Both the position numbers and the translations under genes were made by a program. The notes under the pieces were generated by a model. The model was not told the DNA's origin, did no database searches, and saw only the letters and a list, made by a program, of their open reading frames with translations. Of a stretch of 64,000 nucleotides of DNA, positions 15,964-25,041 are shown piece after piece (positions within the stretch are counted from its first letter, which is position 1; each line of letters opens with the position of its first letter). The stretch spans positions 806,001 to 870,000 of the forward strand of contig NZ_CALSBP010000001.1 of assembly GCF_943373825.1 (NCBI RefSeq). The letters are read 5' to 3'. This DNA is from Aquimarina spinulae (GTDB lineage: Bacteria > Bacteroidota > Bacteroidia > Flavobacteriales > Flavobacteriaceae).

Positions 15964-17183
15964 TAAAAGCCGGTTCTATAGCGTATGCGATACTAATTTG
16001 TATTGTAGTAGGGATATTTTGTTATTCGCTGTTATTGATGAGTGGGTATTCTAAAATACATCAGGGAATGCTTGATGCCCATGCCGAATTAGTATCTAAC
16101 AATGAATCAGCACAAGAGTATTTTCTTGCGAAAATAGAGGATATCGAAGAGAAGGGAATTACTATAGATGTTTTTGATAATGGTATGGTTTCATCTGGTA
16201 GAATAAAACCATGGGGATTTTATAAAGTGTTATTAACTACTTCTGTTTTTAAGAAAGACACTATAAAAAGAGCAGCTTTGATAGGGCAGTGGCAAAAAGA
16301 AGATGCAATGGCACTATATCTTTCAGATGCATCTAAACCTTTGTTTATGGTAGAGAAAGCTAAAATAACAGGTAATGTGTTTTTACCAAAATCAGGTATA
16401 AAAGCAGGGTATATCACTTCTAATGCATATCGAGACACAAAATTTTTGATAGGTACAAAACGTAACTCAAAAACGAGTTTGCCAAAAATCGACCATGTAG
16501 ATTTTGCATATGATATTAGTAATGTACGCCAGATTAGGCTAAATGATATAAAAGACGATGTTCTTTTATATAATAGTTTTAGTAAGCAAACACTGGTTAT
16601 AGAAAGCGATACTATAATTATAAATAATAAAAAGCTTTCGGGGAATATTGTTATAAAATCTAAAGATTCTGTTTATATCAAGAAGAATAATGTATTAGAA
16701 GATATTATTATAGATGCTCCAAAGGTAGCTTTCGAATCTGGTTTTATTGGTAATGTACAGGTGTTAGCAGAGAAAGTGGTCGGGCTTGAAGAAAATGTAG
16801 TTTTAAAATATCCATCGGGTATTTTGATGAATACAGGTAATGTAGATAAAAGAGAGGTTATTATAGGGAAGAAAAGCAAGATCCTGGGAGGAGTGGTGAT
16901 CAATGATATAAATAGAGGATTAGATAAAATAGTTACTGTAGAGGAAGACGCCGAAGTAATTGGTGATATCTACTGTAGTGGTAAATTACAACTTAAAGGA
17001 AATGTAATAGGTACAGTCTACACAAGTAACTTTTACCTTAGGACAGAAGCTTCTGCTTATGATAATTATATTTTAAACGGAACAATTGATAAGAAAAGCC
17101 TTCCTGATGAATTTGTAAGGATACCGCTATTTAAAAATAAAAGTGAATACTTTAAACCCTATGCAATTATTAAACAAATATAA
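15960..17183 (+). CDS. Pseudopilin-like protein with a bactofilin/beta-helix-like C-terminal domain
   Basis: It starts at GTG 15960, overlapping the previous stop. MIKA-GSIAYAILICIVVGIF is a short class III-type leader followed by a hydrophobic helix, with Ala at -1 and Tyr rather than Glu at +5, as GspK-type minor pseudopilins often lack Glu5. The remaining 370 residues are beta-rich. From about 200 on, short repeats with regular hydrophobics and glycines (VIIGKKSKILGGVVI, GDIYCSGKLQLKGNVIGTVY) look like a right-handed beta-helix of the bactofilin kind. GspK proteins normally have a helical insertion instead. Position as first pilin of the operon supports a tip-pseudopilin role. Confidence 0.65.
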   Translation: MIKAGSIAYAILICIVVGIFCYSLLLMSGYSKIHQGMLDAHAELVSNNESAQEYFLAKIEDIEEKGITIDVFDNGMVSSGRIKPWGFYKVLLTTSVFKKDTIKRAALIGQWQKEDAMALYLSDASKPLFMVEKAKITGNVFLPKSGIKAGYITSNAYRDTKFLIGTKRNSKTSLPKIDHVDFAYDISNVRQIRLNDIKDDVLLYNSFSKQTLVIESDTIIINNKKLSGNIVIKSKDSVYIKKNNVLEDIIIDAPKVAFESGFIGNVQVLAEKVVGLEENVVLKYPSGILMNTGNVDKREVIIGKKSKILGGVVINDINRGLDKIVTVEEDAEVIGDIYCSGKLQLKGNVIGTVYTSNFYLRTEASAYDNYILNGTIDKKSLPDEFVRIPLFKNKSEYFKPYAIIKQI

Positions 17184-17502
17184 TGTAAAAGCAGGGTCTG
17201 TTATAGAATCGGTAATTGCCATGACTATCATTGCAATTTGCTTGTCTATGGCGCTTATAATTTATAGTAGAGTGTTGGGATCTGATCATAGTATTGCTCA
17301 TTATCAAGCTCGGCAGAAGGTAAAAGAATTGTTTTGGGAAACAAAAAGCGAAAAACAATTTATAGATGAAGATTATGATTTTGAATCTTTTACTGTAGTA
17401 AAAAAAGTAGAGAAATTAGAAAATAACACAGGATTTAAAGTTGTATTTACGATAAAGGTGCAATCAAAAAAAGAAACATATCAATACATTGTTAGAGAAT
17501 AA
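17161..17502 (+). CDS. Minor pseudopilin (GspI/PilV-like)
   Basis: A 113-residue protein from ATG 17161; a GTG at 17143 is an alternative. The leader MQLLNKYNVKA is followed by GSVIESVIAMTIIAIC, with Glu at +5 and a transmembrane helix typical of type IV pilin-like proteins. The remainder is a small alpha/beta domain. It overlaps the end of the upstream gene and the start of the next, so translation is coupled. Confidence 0.75.
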   Translation: MQLLNKYNVKAGSVIESVIAMTIIAICLSMALIIYSRVLGSDHSIAHYQARQKVKELFWETKSEKQFIDEDYDFESFTVVKKVEKLENNTGFKVVFTIKVQSKKETYQYIVRE

Positions 17503-17983
17503 AAAACATACACGATTACAAGCATTTACGATGTTAGAACTCGTTATTGGCATGGTGATATCATCATTGGTTATTACGATGGTATATGTTATTTATGATA
17601 ATTTATCTAGACAAGTAGTGGTTTATGCAGATCAACAAGATGATTTAATGACCTATAACCAGTTTCAAAACCTTTTTTCAAAAGATGTTCAACTTAGCAC
17701 CTCTATAGATATAGATGATGATAAACATATTGTATTAGAGAGTGCTAATAAAGAGATACACTATTTTTTCAAAACAGAAAAAATTATCAGAAAAGCAGAA
17801 GCTGTAGATACTTTTAATATAAAAGTTCTAGAGGTACTGTTTGACCAAAACGAAAAAATTGAGGAAAAATATCAAATTATAAAACTAAAGATTGAGATAC
17901 TAGGAACAAGTTTTGATTTTTTTGAATCAAAAGAAATTTCTCTTGCGTCGAGAATGAATAATTATTTGCTGGATGAGTATTAA
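17489..17983 (+). CDS. Minor pseudopilin (GspJ/PilW-like)
   Basis: It starts with TTG 17489 and overlaps the previous gene by 14 bp. The leader ends QA and is followed by FTMLELVIGMVISSLVITM, a classic N-methylation-type pilin helix with Glu at +5. Its length of 164 residues and the order I-like then J-like match pseudopilin clusters. It probably joins the pseudopilus tip complex. The subclass is inferred from order and size. Confidence 0.8.
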   Translation: MLENKKHTRLQAFTMLELVIGMVISSLVITMVYVIYDNLSRQVVVYADQQDDLMTYNQFQNLFSKDVQLSTSIDIDDDKHIVLESANKEIHYFFKTEKIIRKAEAVDTFNIKVLEVLFDQNEKIEEKYQIIKLKIEILGTSFDFFESKEISLASRMNNYLLDEY

Positions 17984-19106
17984 TATTTCAACATATAAAA
18001 CAAAGAAGGTCACTAAGGCAAAGAAGAAAAACGATAGCTTTTTCTCTAAAGAAGTGAGTTTTGGTAATCGTTTTTCTGATAAAGATAAAATGGATTTCTA
18101 TAAAGAACTTTCTGTTTTATTAAACTCTGGAGTAGATTTTAGAAAAGCACTCGAAATATTAAAAGATCAGCAAAAAAAGGAGAAACACAAGAATCTAATA
18201 CAGGCTATAACAAAAGAAGTGGTACAAGGTAAAGCTTTATTCGAGGCGTTACGAGACTCTGGAAAATTCTCTCCGTATGAATACTTCAGTGTTAAAATTG
18301 GAGAAGAAACCAGAAAATTAGACGAAGTATTACTAGAACTATTTCAGTACTTCGATAGAAAAGTAAAAATGAGAAGGCAGTTGTTATCGGTTTTTACATA
18401 TCCTTCGTTTGTATTGCTGTTAACTTTTGGAGTGCTCTATTTTATGATGAAGTATGTGGTGCCTATGTTCGCTACTGTATTTAAACAGTTTGGAAAAGAT
18501 TTACCAGACTTAACTAAAAAGATTATTTATGTTTCAGAGCATTTTTCGACCATAAGTATAGTTTTTGGTATTGTGTTAATTTCAATAATAGCTTTTCACT
18601 TTTACTTTAAAAATCATACTTTTTACAGAAAAGCAATATCCAATGTAATTATACGCCTCCCGTTTTTTGGTAAACTGGTAAGAAAAATATACATCACTCG
18701 TTTTTGTCAATCACTAAGCTTATTATTATCTGCAAAAACTCCATTAGTAACTTCTTTGGATTTAGTGCAGCGTATGATATCCTTTTATCCATTAGAATCA
18801 AGTTTAGATATGATTAAAAAAGAGGTGACAAAAGGAACTCTTTTTTCAAAAGCATTAGCCAAACATTCTATATACGATTTTAAATTGGTTTCACTTGTTA
18901 GCGTAGCCGAGCAAGTAAATAAATTAGATGATATGTTTGAGCGATTGGCTAAGCAATATGATGAAGAAGTGCAGCACCAAACTAAGATGATTGGAGTTAT
19001 TATGGAACCATTAATAATTGTAATCATAGGTTTGGTTGTGGGTACTGTATTAATTGCAATGTATTCACCAATGTTTGATTTAAGTAAAATTATTCAACCT
19101 TCTTAA
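17973..19106 (+). CDS. gspF: Type II secretion/type IV pilus inner-membrane platform protein (GspF/PilC)
   Basis: 377 residues with the two repeated cytoplasmic domains and membrane segments of GspF. The first domain (about 30-140) contains FYKELSVLLNSGVDFRKALE, the second FCQSLSLLLSAKTPLVTSLD. Transmembrane stretches lie near 145-165, 190-210 and 345-367. The platform couples ATPase motion to pilin insertion. The start overlaps the preceding pilin. Family assignment is clear. Confidence 0.92.
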   Translation: MSINISTYKTKKVTKAKKKNDSFFSKEVSFGNRFSDKDKMDFYKELSVLLNSGVDFRKALEILKDQQKKEKHKNLIQAITKEVVQGKALFEALRDSGKFSPYEYFSVKIGEETRKLDEVLLELFQYFDRKVKMRRQLLSVFTYPSFVLLLTFGVLYFMMKYVVPMFATVFKQFGKDLPDLTKKIIYVSEHFSTISIVFGIVLISIIAFHFYFKNHTFYRKAISNVIIRLPFFGKLVRKIYITRFCQSLSLLLSAKTPLVTSLDLVQRMISFYPLESSLDMIKKEVTKGTLFSKALAKHSIYDFKLVSLVSVAEQVNKLDDMFERLAKQYDEEVQHQTKMIGVIMEPLIIVIIGLVVGTVLIAMYSPMFDLSKIIQPS

Positions 19107-19115
19107 AAAAGGAAA

Positions 19116-19538
19116 ATGAAGATAAAAATGAACACCAGTAAAAAGGTTTATGTAAAGGCATATTCGATGTCAGAATTGGTAATTGTATTGTGTATTATCG
19201 GGATTTTAATACTATTGGTATTACCAAACCAAACTTCTGTAGTATCACAAGCAAAAGCTATTGAAGCCCAGAGTATGTTAAATCATCTGTATGGATTAGA
19301 GAAAAGCTATTTTTATCGAAACTCTAAGTATACAGCCGATTTTGAAGCTCTAGGCTTTGAACCGGCGCTATCTATTAGTGAAGGAGGACAGGCTGTGTAT
19401 AGAATTGAGATCACAGAGGCGTCTACTAATTCTTTTAGAGCCAGAGCGGTTTCTCTATCTGATTTTGATGGCGATGGTACTTTTAATACCTGGGAGATTG
19501 ATCATAATAAGTTATTAAAAGAAACGGTAAAGGACTAA
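19116..19538 (+). CDS. gspG: Major pseudopilin (GspG/PilA-like)
   Basis: 140 residues. KVYVKA is followed by YSMSELVIVLCIIGILILLVLP, so cleavage after Ala puts Glu at +5. A single pilin helix precedes a short globular domain with YFYRNSKYTADFEALGFE and a C-terminal DFDGDGTFNTWEIDHN stretch, which resembles the calcium loop of GspG proteins. This is likely the main filament subunit. It is adjacent to its processing peptidase with overlapping stop and start (TAATG). Confidence 0.85.
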   Translation: MKIKMNTSKKVYVKAYSMSELVIVLCIIGILILLVLPNQTSVVSQAKAIEAQSMLNHLYGLEKSYFYRNSKYTADFEALGFEPALSISEGGQAVYRIEITEASTNSFRARAVSLSDFDGDGTFNTWEIDHNKLLKETVKD

Positions 19539-20023
19539 TGACATACGTATTAGTATCTATTTTATTCATCTCTTTTGGGATAATGCTATATCAAGATGTT
19601 AGGTATAGGCATATACATATTGGGCTACCTATTTTGGTGTTTGTGGTGAGTATGTATATGAATAAAGATATCATAGTTCTTTTTGATGGTTTGAAATCAT
19701 TGGCATTTATTGGAATTAATTTTCTTTCAATAGTAACCTATTTTTCTATTAAAAAATCAAAATTTCAAAATCCATTTAAAGAATACATCGGTATAGGTGA
19801 TTTGGTGTTTTTAATCGCCGTAATTCCTCTCTTTTCCTTTAGAAATTATATGTTATTCTTTATTTCGGGGATGATATTGTCTTTAGTATTGTATGCTATA
19901 TTTCAGAATAAAAACGAACAAAAAACGATACCATTGGCGGGATATTTATCACTATATATCATCGGTTTGATGATTCCTAATCTATTTTTATCAACTAACA
20001 TTTTTTACGACTTTATCATTTGA
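19538..20023 (+). CDS. Compact prepilin peptidase (A24 aspartyl protease)
   Basis: 161 residues, highly hydrophobic, with about six membrane segments. Both catalytic Asp motifs are visible: D20 in YQDVRYR and D88 in the GxGD motif GIGD. The N-terminal cytoplasmic and methylase portion of full-length GspO/PilD is absent, so it may cleave leaders without N-methylating them. It sits between the major pilin and the ATPase in the operon and should process the four pilins encoded here. Confidence 0.85.
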   Translation: MTYVLVSILFISFGIMLYQDVRYRHIHIGLPILVFVVSMYMNKDIIVLFDGLKSLAFIGINFLSIVTYFSIKKSKFQNPFKEYIGIGDLVFLIAVIPLFSFRNYMLFFISGMILSLVLYAIFQNKNEQKTIPLAGYLSLYIIGLMIPNLFLSTNIFYDFII

Positions 20024-21435
20024 GCACTGATACCAACATACAAATATCTGTAGAACTAAAACAGCTTATTAATGCTGATTTAGCACATCATTATAGTATT
20101 ATTCCTAAGAACAATACCGAAGATGTAATGGAACTCTATATTGATGCAGAAAAAGTAAATTCTGAGATCAAGGAAGAGTTAGAATTGTATTTGGGAAAAC
20201 CATTAAAGTTTGATGAAATTCCATCAGAAAGACTAAATAAAGCACTGTTTGTTTATTACAGAAAGAATAATAGAGATCAGGAAGCAACGCAAAGTATATC
20301 TACTGTAGAAAGTAGTTTTTTGGATAATTTGATTTTTGAAGCCAAATCTATTGGTAGTAGTGATATTCATTTCGAAGTGTATGAAGAAGAAGCAAGAGCA
20401 AGACTGCGTATTGATGGTGTTTTAGTTGAAAAATATAAAATTCCTAAAGAGAGTTATCTAGAATTAGTAAATAAGATCAAAATAGAATCTAATCTAGATA
20501 TCACAGAAAAAAGATTGCCACAAGACGGAAGGATCGATTATAAAGATTTTGATATTAGGGTTTCTATATTACCCACATTACATGGTGAAAAAGTAGTGAT
20601 GCGTCTATTAGGAAAAGATGCGTCTAATATTAGATTAGAAGACTTGGGGTTGGAGTCAGATGAAAAAGAAAAATACCTTGAAGCTGTAAAAAAGAATAAT
20701 GGTATTGTGCTAATTAGCGGGCCTACCGGATCTGGTAAAACAACAACATTATATGCTACGTTAAAACTTCTTAATGATGTAAAAAGAAATATTGTAACCG
20801 TAGAAGACCCGATTGAATATACATTAAAGGGAATTAATCAAGTACAACTTAAAGAAGACATCGGACTTACTTTTTCTTCTGCATTACGGTCATTTTTACG
20901 ACAAGATCCAGATATAATCATGTTAGGGGAAATCAGGGATGCCGAGACAGCTAAAATGGCAATCAGGGCTTCATTAACGGGACATTTAGTATTGTCGACA
21001 ATACATACTAATTCTGCACTGGGAACCATATCCAGATTAGTTGATATGGGAGTTCCTGCATTTTATATTGCAGAGACCTTAAACCTATCTGTAGCACAGC
21101 GATTGGTTAGAAAGTTATGTCCACATTGTAAAAAAGAGACTCCTTTTAATGAAGAAGAACTTCCTAGAAATTACAAACTTCCTAGGGCCTTATCTACACA
21201 TCATATGCCGGTAGGATGCACAGAATGTTACTATACTGGGTATAAGGGCAGAAGAGCAATTTATGAAATTGTATCGATCACAGATGACGTAGTGAATGCT
21301 ATTAAAAATAATAGTCATAATCTAGAACAAAATATAAGTTATAAATACCAAAGCCTCGCGGATAAAGCTTTTAATTTATTAGAAGAAGGGGAAACTTCTC
21401 TAGAAGAAATTTATTCGCTGCTAATCAAAGCTTAA
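20020..21435 (+). CDS. gspE: Type II secretion/type IV pilus assembly ATPase (GspE/PilB)
   Basis: It starts at TTG 20020, overlapping the peptidase stop. Of 471 residues, the N1/N2-like region is shortened. Walker A is GPTGSGKT (about 236-243), the Walker B region DPDIIMLGEIRD (about 297-308), then the His box TGHLVLSTIHTN. A four-Cys zinc site follows (CPHC near 367, CTEC near 400). It powers pseudopilus assembly at the inner membrane with GspF and GspL. Confidence 0.96.
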   Translation: MSTDTNIQISVELKQLINADLAHHYSIIPKNNTEDVMELYIDAEKVNSEIKEELELYLGKPLKFDEIPSERLNKALFVYYRKNNRDQEATQSISTVESSFLDNLIFEAKSIGSSDIHFEVYEEEARARLRIDGVLVEKYKIPKESYLELVNKIKIESNLDITEKRLPQDGRIDYKDFDIRVSILPTLHGEKVVMRLLGKDASNIRLEDLGLESDEKEKYLEAVKKNNGIVLISGPTGSGKTTTLYATLKLLNDVKRNIVTVEDPIEYTLKGINQVQLKEDIGLTFSSALRSFLRQDPDIIMLGEIRDAETAKMAIRASLTGHLVLSTIHTNSALGTISRLVDMGVPAFYIAETLNLSVAQRLVRKLCPHCKKETPFNEEELPRNYKLPRALSTHHMPVGCTECYYTGYKGRRAIYEIVSITDDVVNAIKNNSHNLEQNISYKYQSLADKAFNLLEEGETSLEEIYSLLIKA

Positions 21436-21437
21436 TT

Positions 21438-23330
21438 ATGAAGAAATTTTTATATTATATAGTATTAGTTTGTATAATTCCACTTTCGTATGGACAGCAA
21501 GACATGCAAAAGATCGAGGAACAAATTAATGCATATGCAGAGGAAACTCCCGAACTTAATGAAACGATACAGATTGATGTTTCGGGGCTTACACTATATG
21601 ATTTTTTAACCTCTGTTGCGATAGAGCACAAACTAAATATAAGTGCAGATCCAGATCTTAACCAGATTGTTTCCAGTAGTTTTTTTAATGTACCTGTTAA
21701 AGATGTGTTTCTTTTTGTAATCAAGAAATATAATCTAAGTATAGAGTTTATAAACAAAATCATTGTTTTTAAGAAAACTATAAAACAGAAAGAACTTCCA
21801 AAACCAAAAGTGCTTAAAGAAATCGATGTCACTTATAATAGCCAAAATGATTTCTTAGCAATTAAACTTAAAAATGATTCTCTGTCTCGCGTAGCTAAAA
21901 AGATTACCGATGTATCTGGTAAAAATGTAATCTTAGGACCTAATGTGAAAAATGAAAAAGTTTCTGCTTATATCTTAAATAGGCCATTTGATCAGGTAAT
22001 GGAGATGATGGCTAAATCTAATAAATTAATAGTGACCAAGGATGATAATGGGTTTTACTATGTAGAAAAAGATCAAGCAGCAGCAGGCACTACTGCAGGA
22101 TCATCAAGGAAAGGTAAGAAAACCAGGAGTCCGGAATCATCTGCAGATATAACGGTTCTCCCAAGTGGGTTTTTAAGTGTTCAGGCATTTGATGCTGATG
22201 TTACTTCGTTGATATTAGAAGCAGCAGAAAAACTCAATGTAAACTATTTCATGTATGATAAACCTGAGGGAGCAACAACAACATTGGTCGTAAACGAGAT
22301 TACTTTTGATGAGCTTTTAGATCATGTTTTTATGGGTAAAAACAGTACGTATAAAAAAACAGATGATTTTTATCTTATCGGAGATCAAAATGGAGAAGGA
22401 CTTAGAAGTACAGAACTTATACAATTAGAGAACAGAACAATAGAAACTGTTTTAGAAACATTGCCTAAGAACTTAATAGAAAATGTAGAACTTAAGGAAT
22501 TTATAGAACTTAATGGATTCGTGGTTTCTGGCTCAAGACCAAGAATATTGGAGCTAAAAGAATACATAAAACAAATTGATAAAGTAGTACCCATGATCCT
22601 TATAGAGGTGTTGATAGTACAGTATCAAAAAGGGTACGACATTCAAACCGGGATTAAAGCGGGGATAGATAAAAAAGAGAGAGTTACTTCTGGAGTTTTA
22701 TTTCCACAAGCTGAAGTTAATTTAAATTCATCTTCTGTAAATAAGTTGATCGATGCCTTTAATGGGTTTGGTATTTTTAACCTGGGTAAAGTTGCAAAAG
22801 ACTTCTATCTTAGTTTAAAAGCTCTAGAAAATAATTCTATAATCCGATTGCAATCAACTCCCAAGATTTCTACACTAAGTGGGCATGAAGCAAAAATTTC
22901 TATCGGAGAAACTAATTATTACTTCGAACAAAATAATAGGTTGATTAATAATGGAGTCAGTAGTGATATTTTACAGTCAGGTCAATGGAAAGCTACAGAT
23001 GCAAATTTAAGTGTTAATATAAAACCTTTTGTCTCTAAAGATGAGCAAATAACATTAACTATTGTCGTAGAAAAGAGCGCCTTTTTAGGAAGAGCAGGAG
23101 AGAACGCTCCACCAGGAAAATCAACCCAACAGTTTGAGTCCTTAGTTCGAGTACGAAATGGTGAAATGATACTTCTGGGAGGACTGGATGAATTAGAAAA
23201 AGAAAACTCTGGAACAGGAACACCTGTTTTATCTAGAATACCAATACTAAAATGGTTTTTTAGTAGTAAGATCAAGAGAAAAAATAAATCAAAGTTACAC
23301 GTGTTTATAAAACCGACTGTTGTTTACTAA
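21438..23330 (+). CDS. gspD: Secretin (GspD/PilQ family outer-membrane channel)
   Basis: 630 residues with a Sec signal (MKKFLYYIVLVCIIPLSYGQ). An STN/N0-like domain follows (ETIQIDVSGLTLYDFL, about 38-115), then N-domain repeats. The secretin core runs from about 375 (VPMILIEVLIVQ) to the C-terminus, with SALENN-type and LQSTPKISTLSGHEA sequences and the end motif NGEMILLGGLDELE, then PVLSRIPILKWFF. It forms the outer-membrane pore. It starts two bases after the ATPase stop and ends overlapping the next gene. Confidence 0.94.
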   Translation: MKKFLYYIVLVCIIPLSYGQQDMQKIEEQINAYAEETPELNETIQIDVSGLTLYDFLTSVAIEHKLNISADPDLNQIVSSSFFNVPVKDVFLFVIKKYNLSIEFINKIIVFKKTIKQKELPKPKVLKEIDVTYNSQNDFLAIKLKNDSLSRVAKKITDVSGKNVILGPNVKNEKVSAYILNRPFDQVMEMMAKSNKLIVTKDDNGFYYVEKDQAAAGTTAGSSRKGKKTRSPESSADITVLPSGFLSVQAFDADVTSLILEAAEKLNVNYFMYDKPEGATTTLVVNEITFDELLDHVFMGKNSTYKKTDDFYLIGDQNGEGLRSTELIQLENRTIETVLETLPKNLIENVELKEFIELNGFVVSGSRPRILELKEYIKQIDKVVPMILIEVLIVQYQKGYDIQTGIKAGIDKKERVTSGVLFPQAEVNLNSSSVNKLIDAFNGFGIFNLGKVAKDFYLSLKALENNSIIRLQSTPKISTLSGHEAKISIGETNYYFEQNNRLINNGVSSDILQSGQWKATDANLSVNIKPFVSKDEQITLTIVVEKSAFLGRAGENAPPGKSTQQFESLVRVRNGEMILLGGLDELEKENSGTGTPVLSRIPILKWFFSSKIKRKNKSKLHVFIKPTVVY

Positions 23331-24517
23331 TGTTAGAACAGATAAAAAATAATATTTTAAAGCCTTTTCAGGAAAAACAATACGCTATTGTAGGTGTAAT
23401 ATTGGGAGATACTCCAATATACAATGTTCTTATAGTAGATAAGAAATCTGATGCTTTGTCGGTAGAAACTTCTTTTTCTACAGAGGATTTTAACGTTGTT
23501 AAAGATAAAGTGAATACATCGGTTCCTTTACTTCTTAATTTTTATGGAAAAGGAATTATAAATAAACAAGTTTCTGCAAAAGGAAACTATTTAAAAGAAG
23601 TATTGTTTAACGCTTCTATTGATGATTTTTATATTTATGAACTGCACCAAAATCAACAAAATTTTATTTCAATTGTAAGAAAAGATGTCTTAGAAAAATT
23701 CTTTACATTGTTTTTAGAAAATAAATATTTGGTTGTAGATTATAGTATTGGCCCTTTTGTAGGAGTACTATTTAAAGGGCTATCTAATACATCATCAATT
23801 ATTTCTGCCGATTATGAATTAAGTTTTGAAGATGATTACCTAACAGAAACCCAAAAACTGGATACTATTACCAAGGAATATATCTTGGGAGAAGAGAAGA
23901 TTAACAATACTCAGGTTCCTTTATTTTCTACACTACTTCATTATTTATATCCATCAGATGATTTTAGCTACGATACAGAATTTTTAATAGAGAATAAAAA
24001 AGAAAATGTACTTAAAAAGGCATTTAATACCGTAGCTACAGTATTGGGAATTTTTTTCCTGTCTGCATTATTGATTAGCTATTTGTTATTGAATTACTAT
24101 AATGATAAGTATGTAAGTTATGAATCTCAATTATATAACCTTAATGATACTTATAATCAGGTAAAAAAATTAGAAAGCGAAAAAGAGAACAAAACAAAAA
24201 TACTTCAGGAATCGGGTATTTTAAATCAGAACTTTCTTTCTTTTTATATGTACCGTATAGTAAATTCTATTCCCGATAATGTAGGACTTAATAGCTTGAA
24301 GGTAAACCCTACACAGAAAAAGATTAAGAATTTTGAAAAGATAATATTTGAAACAAATACCATTATCATTAATGGTAATTCTAGTTCGAGTATGCCAATT
24401 AATTCTTGGGTTAAAGAATTAAAGAAGGAAAAATGGATTTCCAAAATAGAGATTTTGGATTTTAGTAAGAGTAGAAATAAAAAAAGTGAATTTACTTTAA
24501 AAATCGTTGTAAAATAG
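23330..24517 (+). CDS. GspL/PilM-PilN-like inner-membrane assembly protein
   Basis: 395 residues: a cytoplasmic N-terminal part of about 225 residues that could be the actin-like GspL/PilM domain, one transmembrane helix near 238-258 (VLGIFFLSALLISYLLLNYY), a coiled-coil stretch (260-290), and a periplasmic ferredoxin-like part resembling PilN/GspL. Sequence conservation is low, so the call rests on architecture and position between the secretin and a GspM-like gene. It would link the ATPase to the periplasmic parts. Confidence 0.65.
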   Translation: MLEQIKNNILKPFQEKQYAIVGVILGDTPIYNVLIVDKKSDALSVETSFSTEDFNVVKDKVNTSVPLLLNFYGKGIINKQVSAKGNYLKEVLFNASIDDFYIYELHQNQQNFISIVRKDVLEKFFTLFLENKYLVVDYSIGPFVGVLFKGLSNTSSIISADYELSFEDDYLTETQKLDTITKEYILGEEKINNTQVPLFSTLLHYLYPSDDFSYDTEFLIENKKENVLKKAFNTVATVLGIFFLSALLISYLLLNYYNDKYVSYESQLYNLNDTYNQVKKLESEKENKTKILQESGILNQNFLSFYMYRIVNSIPDNVGLNSLKVNPTQKKIKNFEKIIFETNTIIINGNSSSSMPINSWVKELKKEKWISKIEILDFSKSRNKKSEFTLKIVVK

Positions 24518-25041
24518 TGTTTGCAAATCTAACATATAAACAAAAATTAATTGGACTTATAGCAATTGGAATATTGCTATTCATGGCAGCGAATAAGAGA
24601 TCTTTTAAAATCACTCGACATGCCTATGATCAGGTTCGACAATTAGAAGATAAGTTAGCATATGTAAACTCATCAACAACCGATGTTACTCAAACACAGG
24701 CAGAATTAAAGTTTTATGATAAAATAATAGGAAAACAGGGAGTAGAACCTGAAGAAATACAACAACAAATACTGGATTTTGTATCTACTTATGATAATGT
24801 ATATGTTTTTAACTTAGATGAAATTCATATAGCAGAAAGTAATGGTTTTAATGTAATTAGTAACCAATTAACATTAGAAGGAGATTTTAACGGACTATTA
24901 GAAATAGTGTATGCATTTGAGAAAGAGTTTAAGTTTTCAAATATTGTTAGTATTTCATTTGTAAAAGAAAAAGAATTCCAAACACGAAAAAATAAATTAA
25001 GAGTAAAGATAATATTTCAGAATTATGAAAAGAATAGTTAA
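24517..25041 (+). CDS. GspM/PilO-like inner-membrane protein
   Basis: It starts at GTG 24517 directly after the previous stop. 174 residues: one N-terminal transmembrane helix (about 10-25), a coiled coil (30-65) and a C-terminal alpha/beta domain, the standard layout of GspM/PilO. It probably pairs with the preceding GspL/PilN-like protein. Identification is by size, topology and order. Confidence 0.65.
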   Translation: MFANLTYKQKLIGLIAIGILLFMAANKRSFKITRHAYDQVRQLEDKLAYVNSSTTDVTQTQAELKFYDKIIGKQGVEPEEIQQQILDFVSTYDNVYVFNLDEIHIAESNGFNVISNQLTLEGDFNGLLEIVYAFEKEFKFSNIVSISFVKEKEFQTRKNKLRVKIIFQNYEKNS

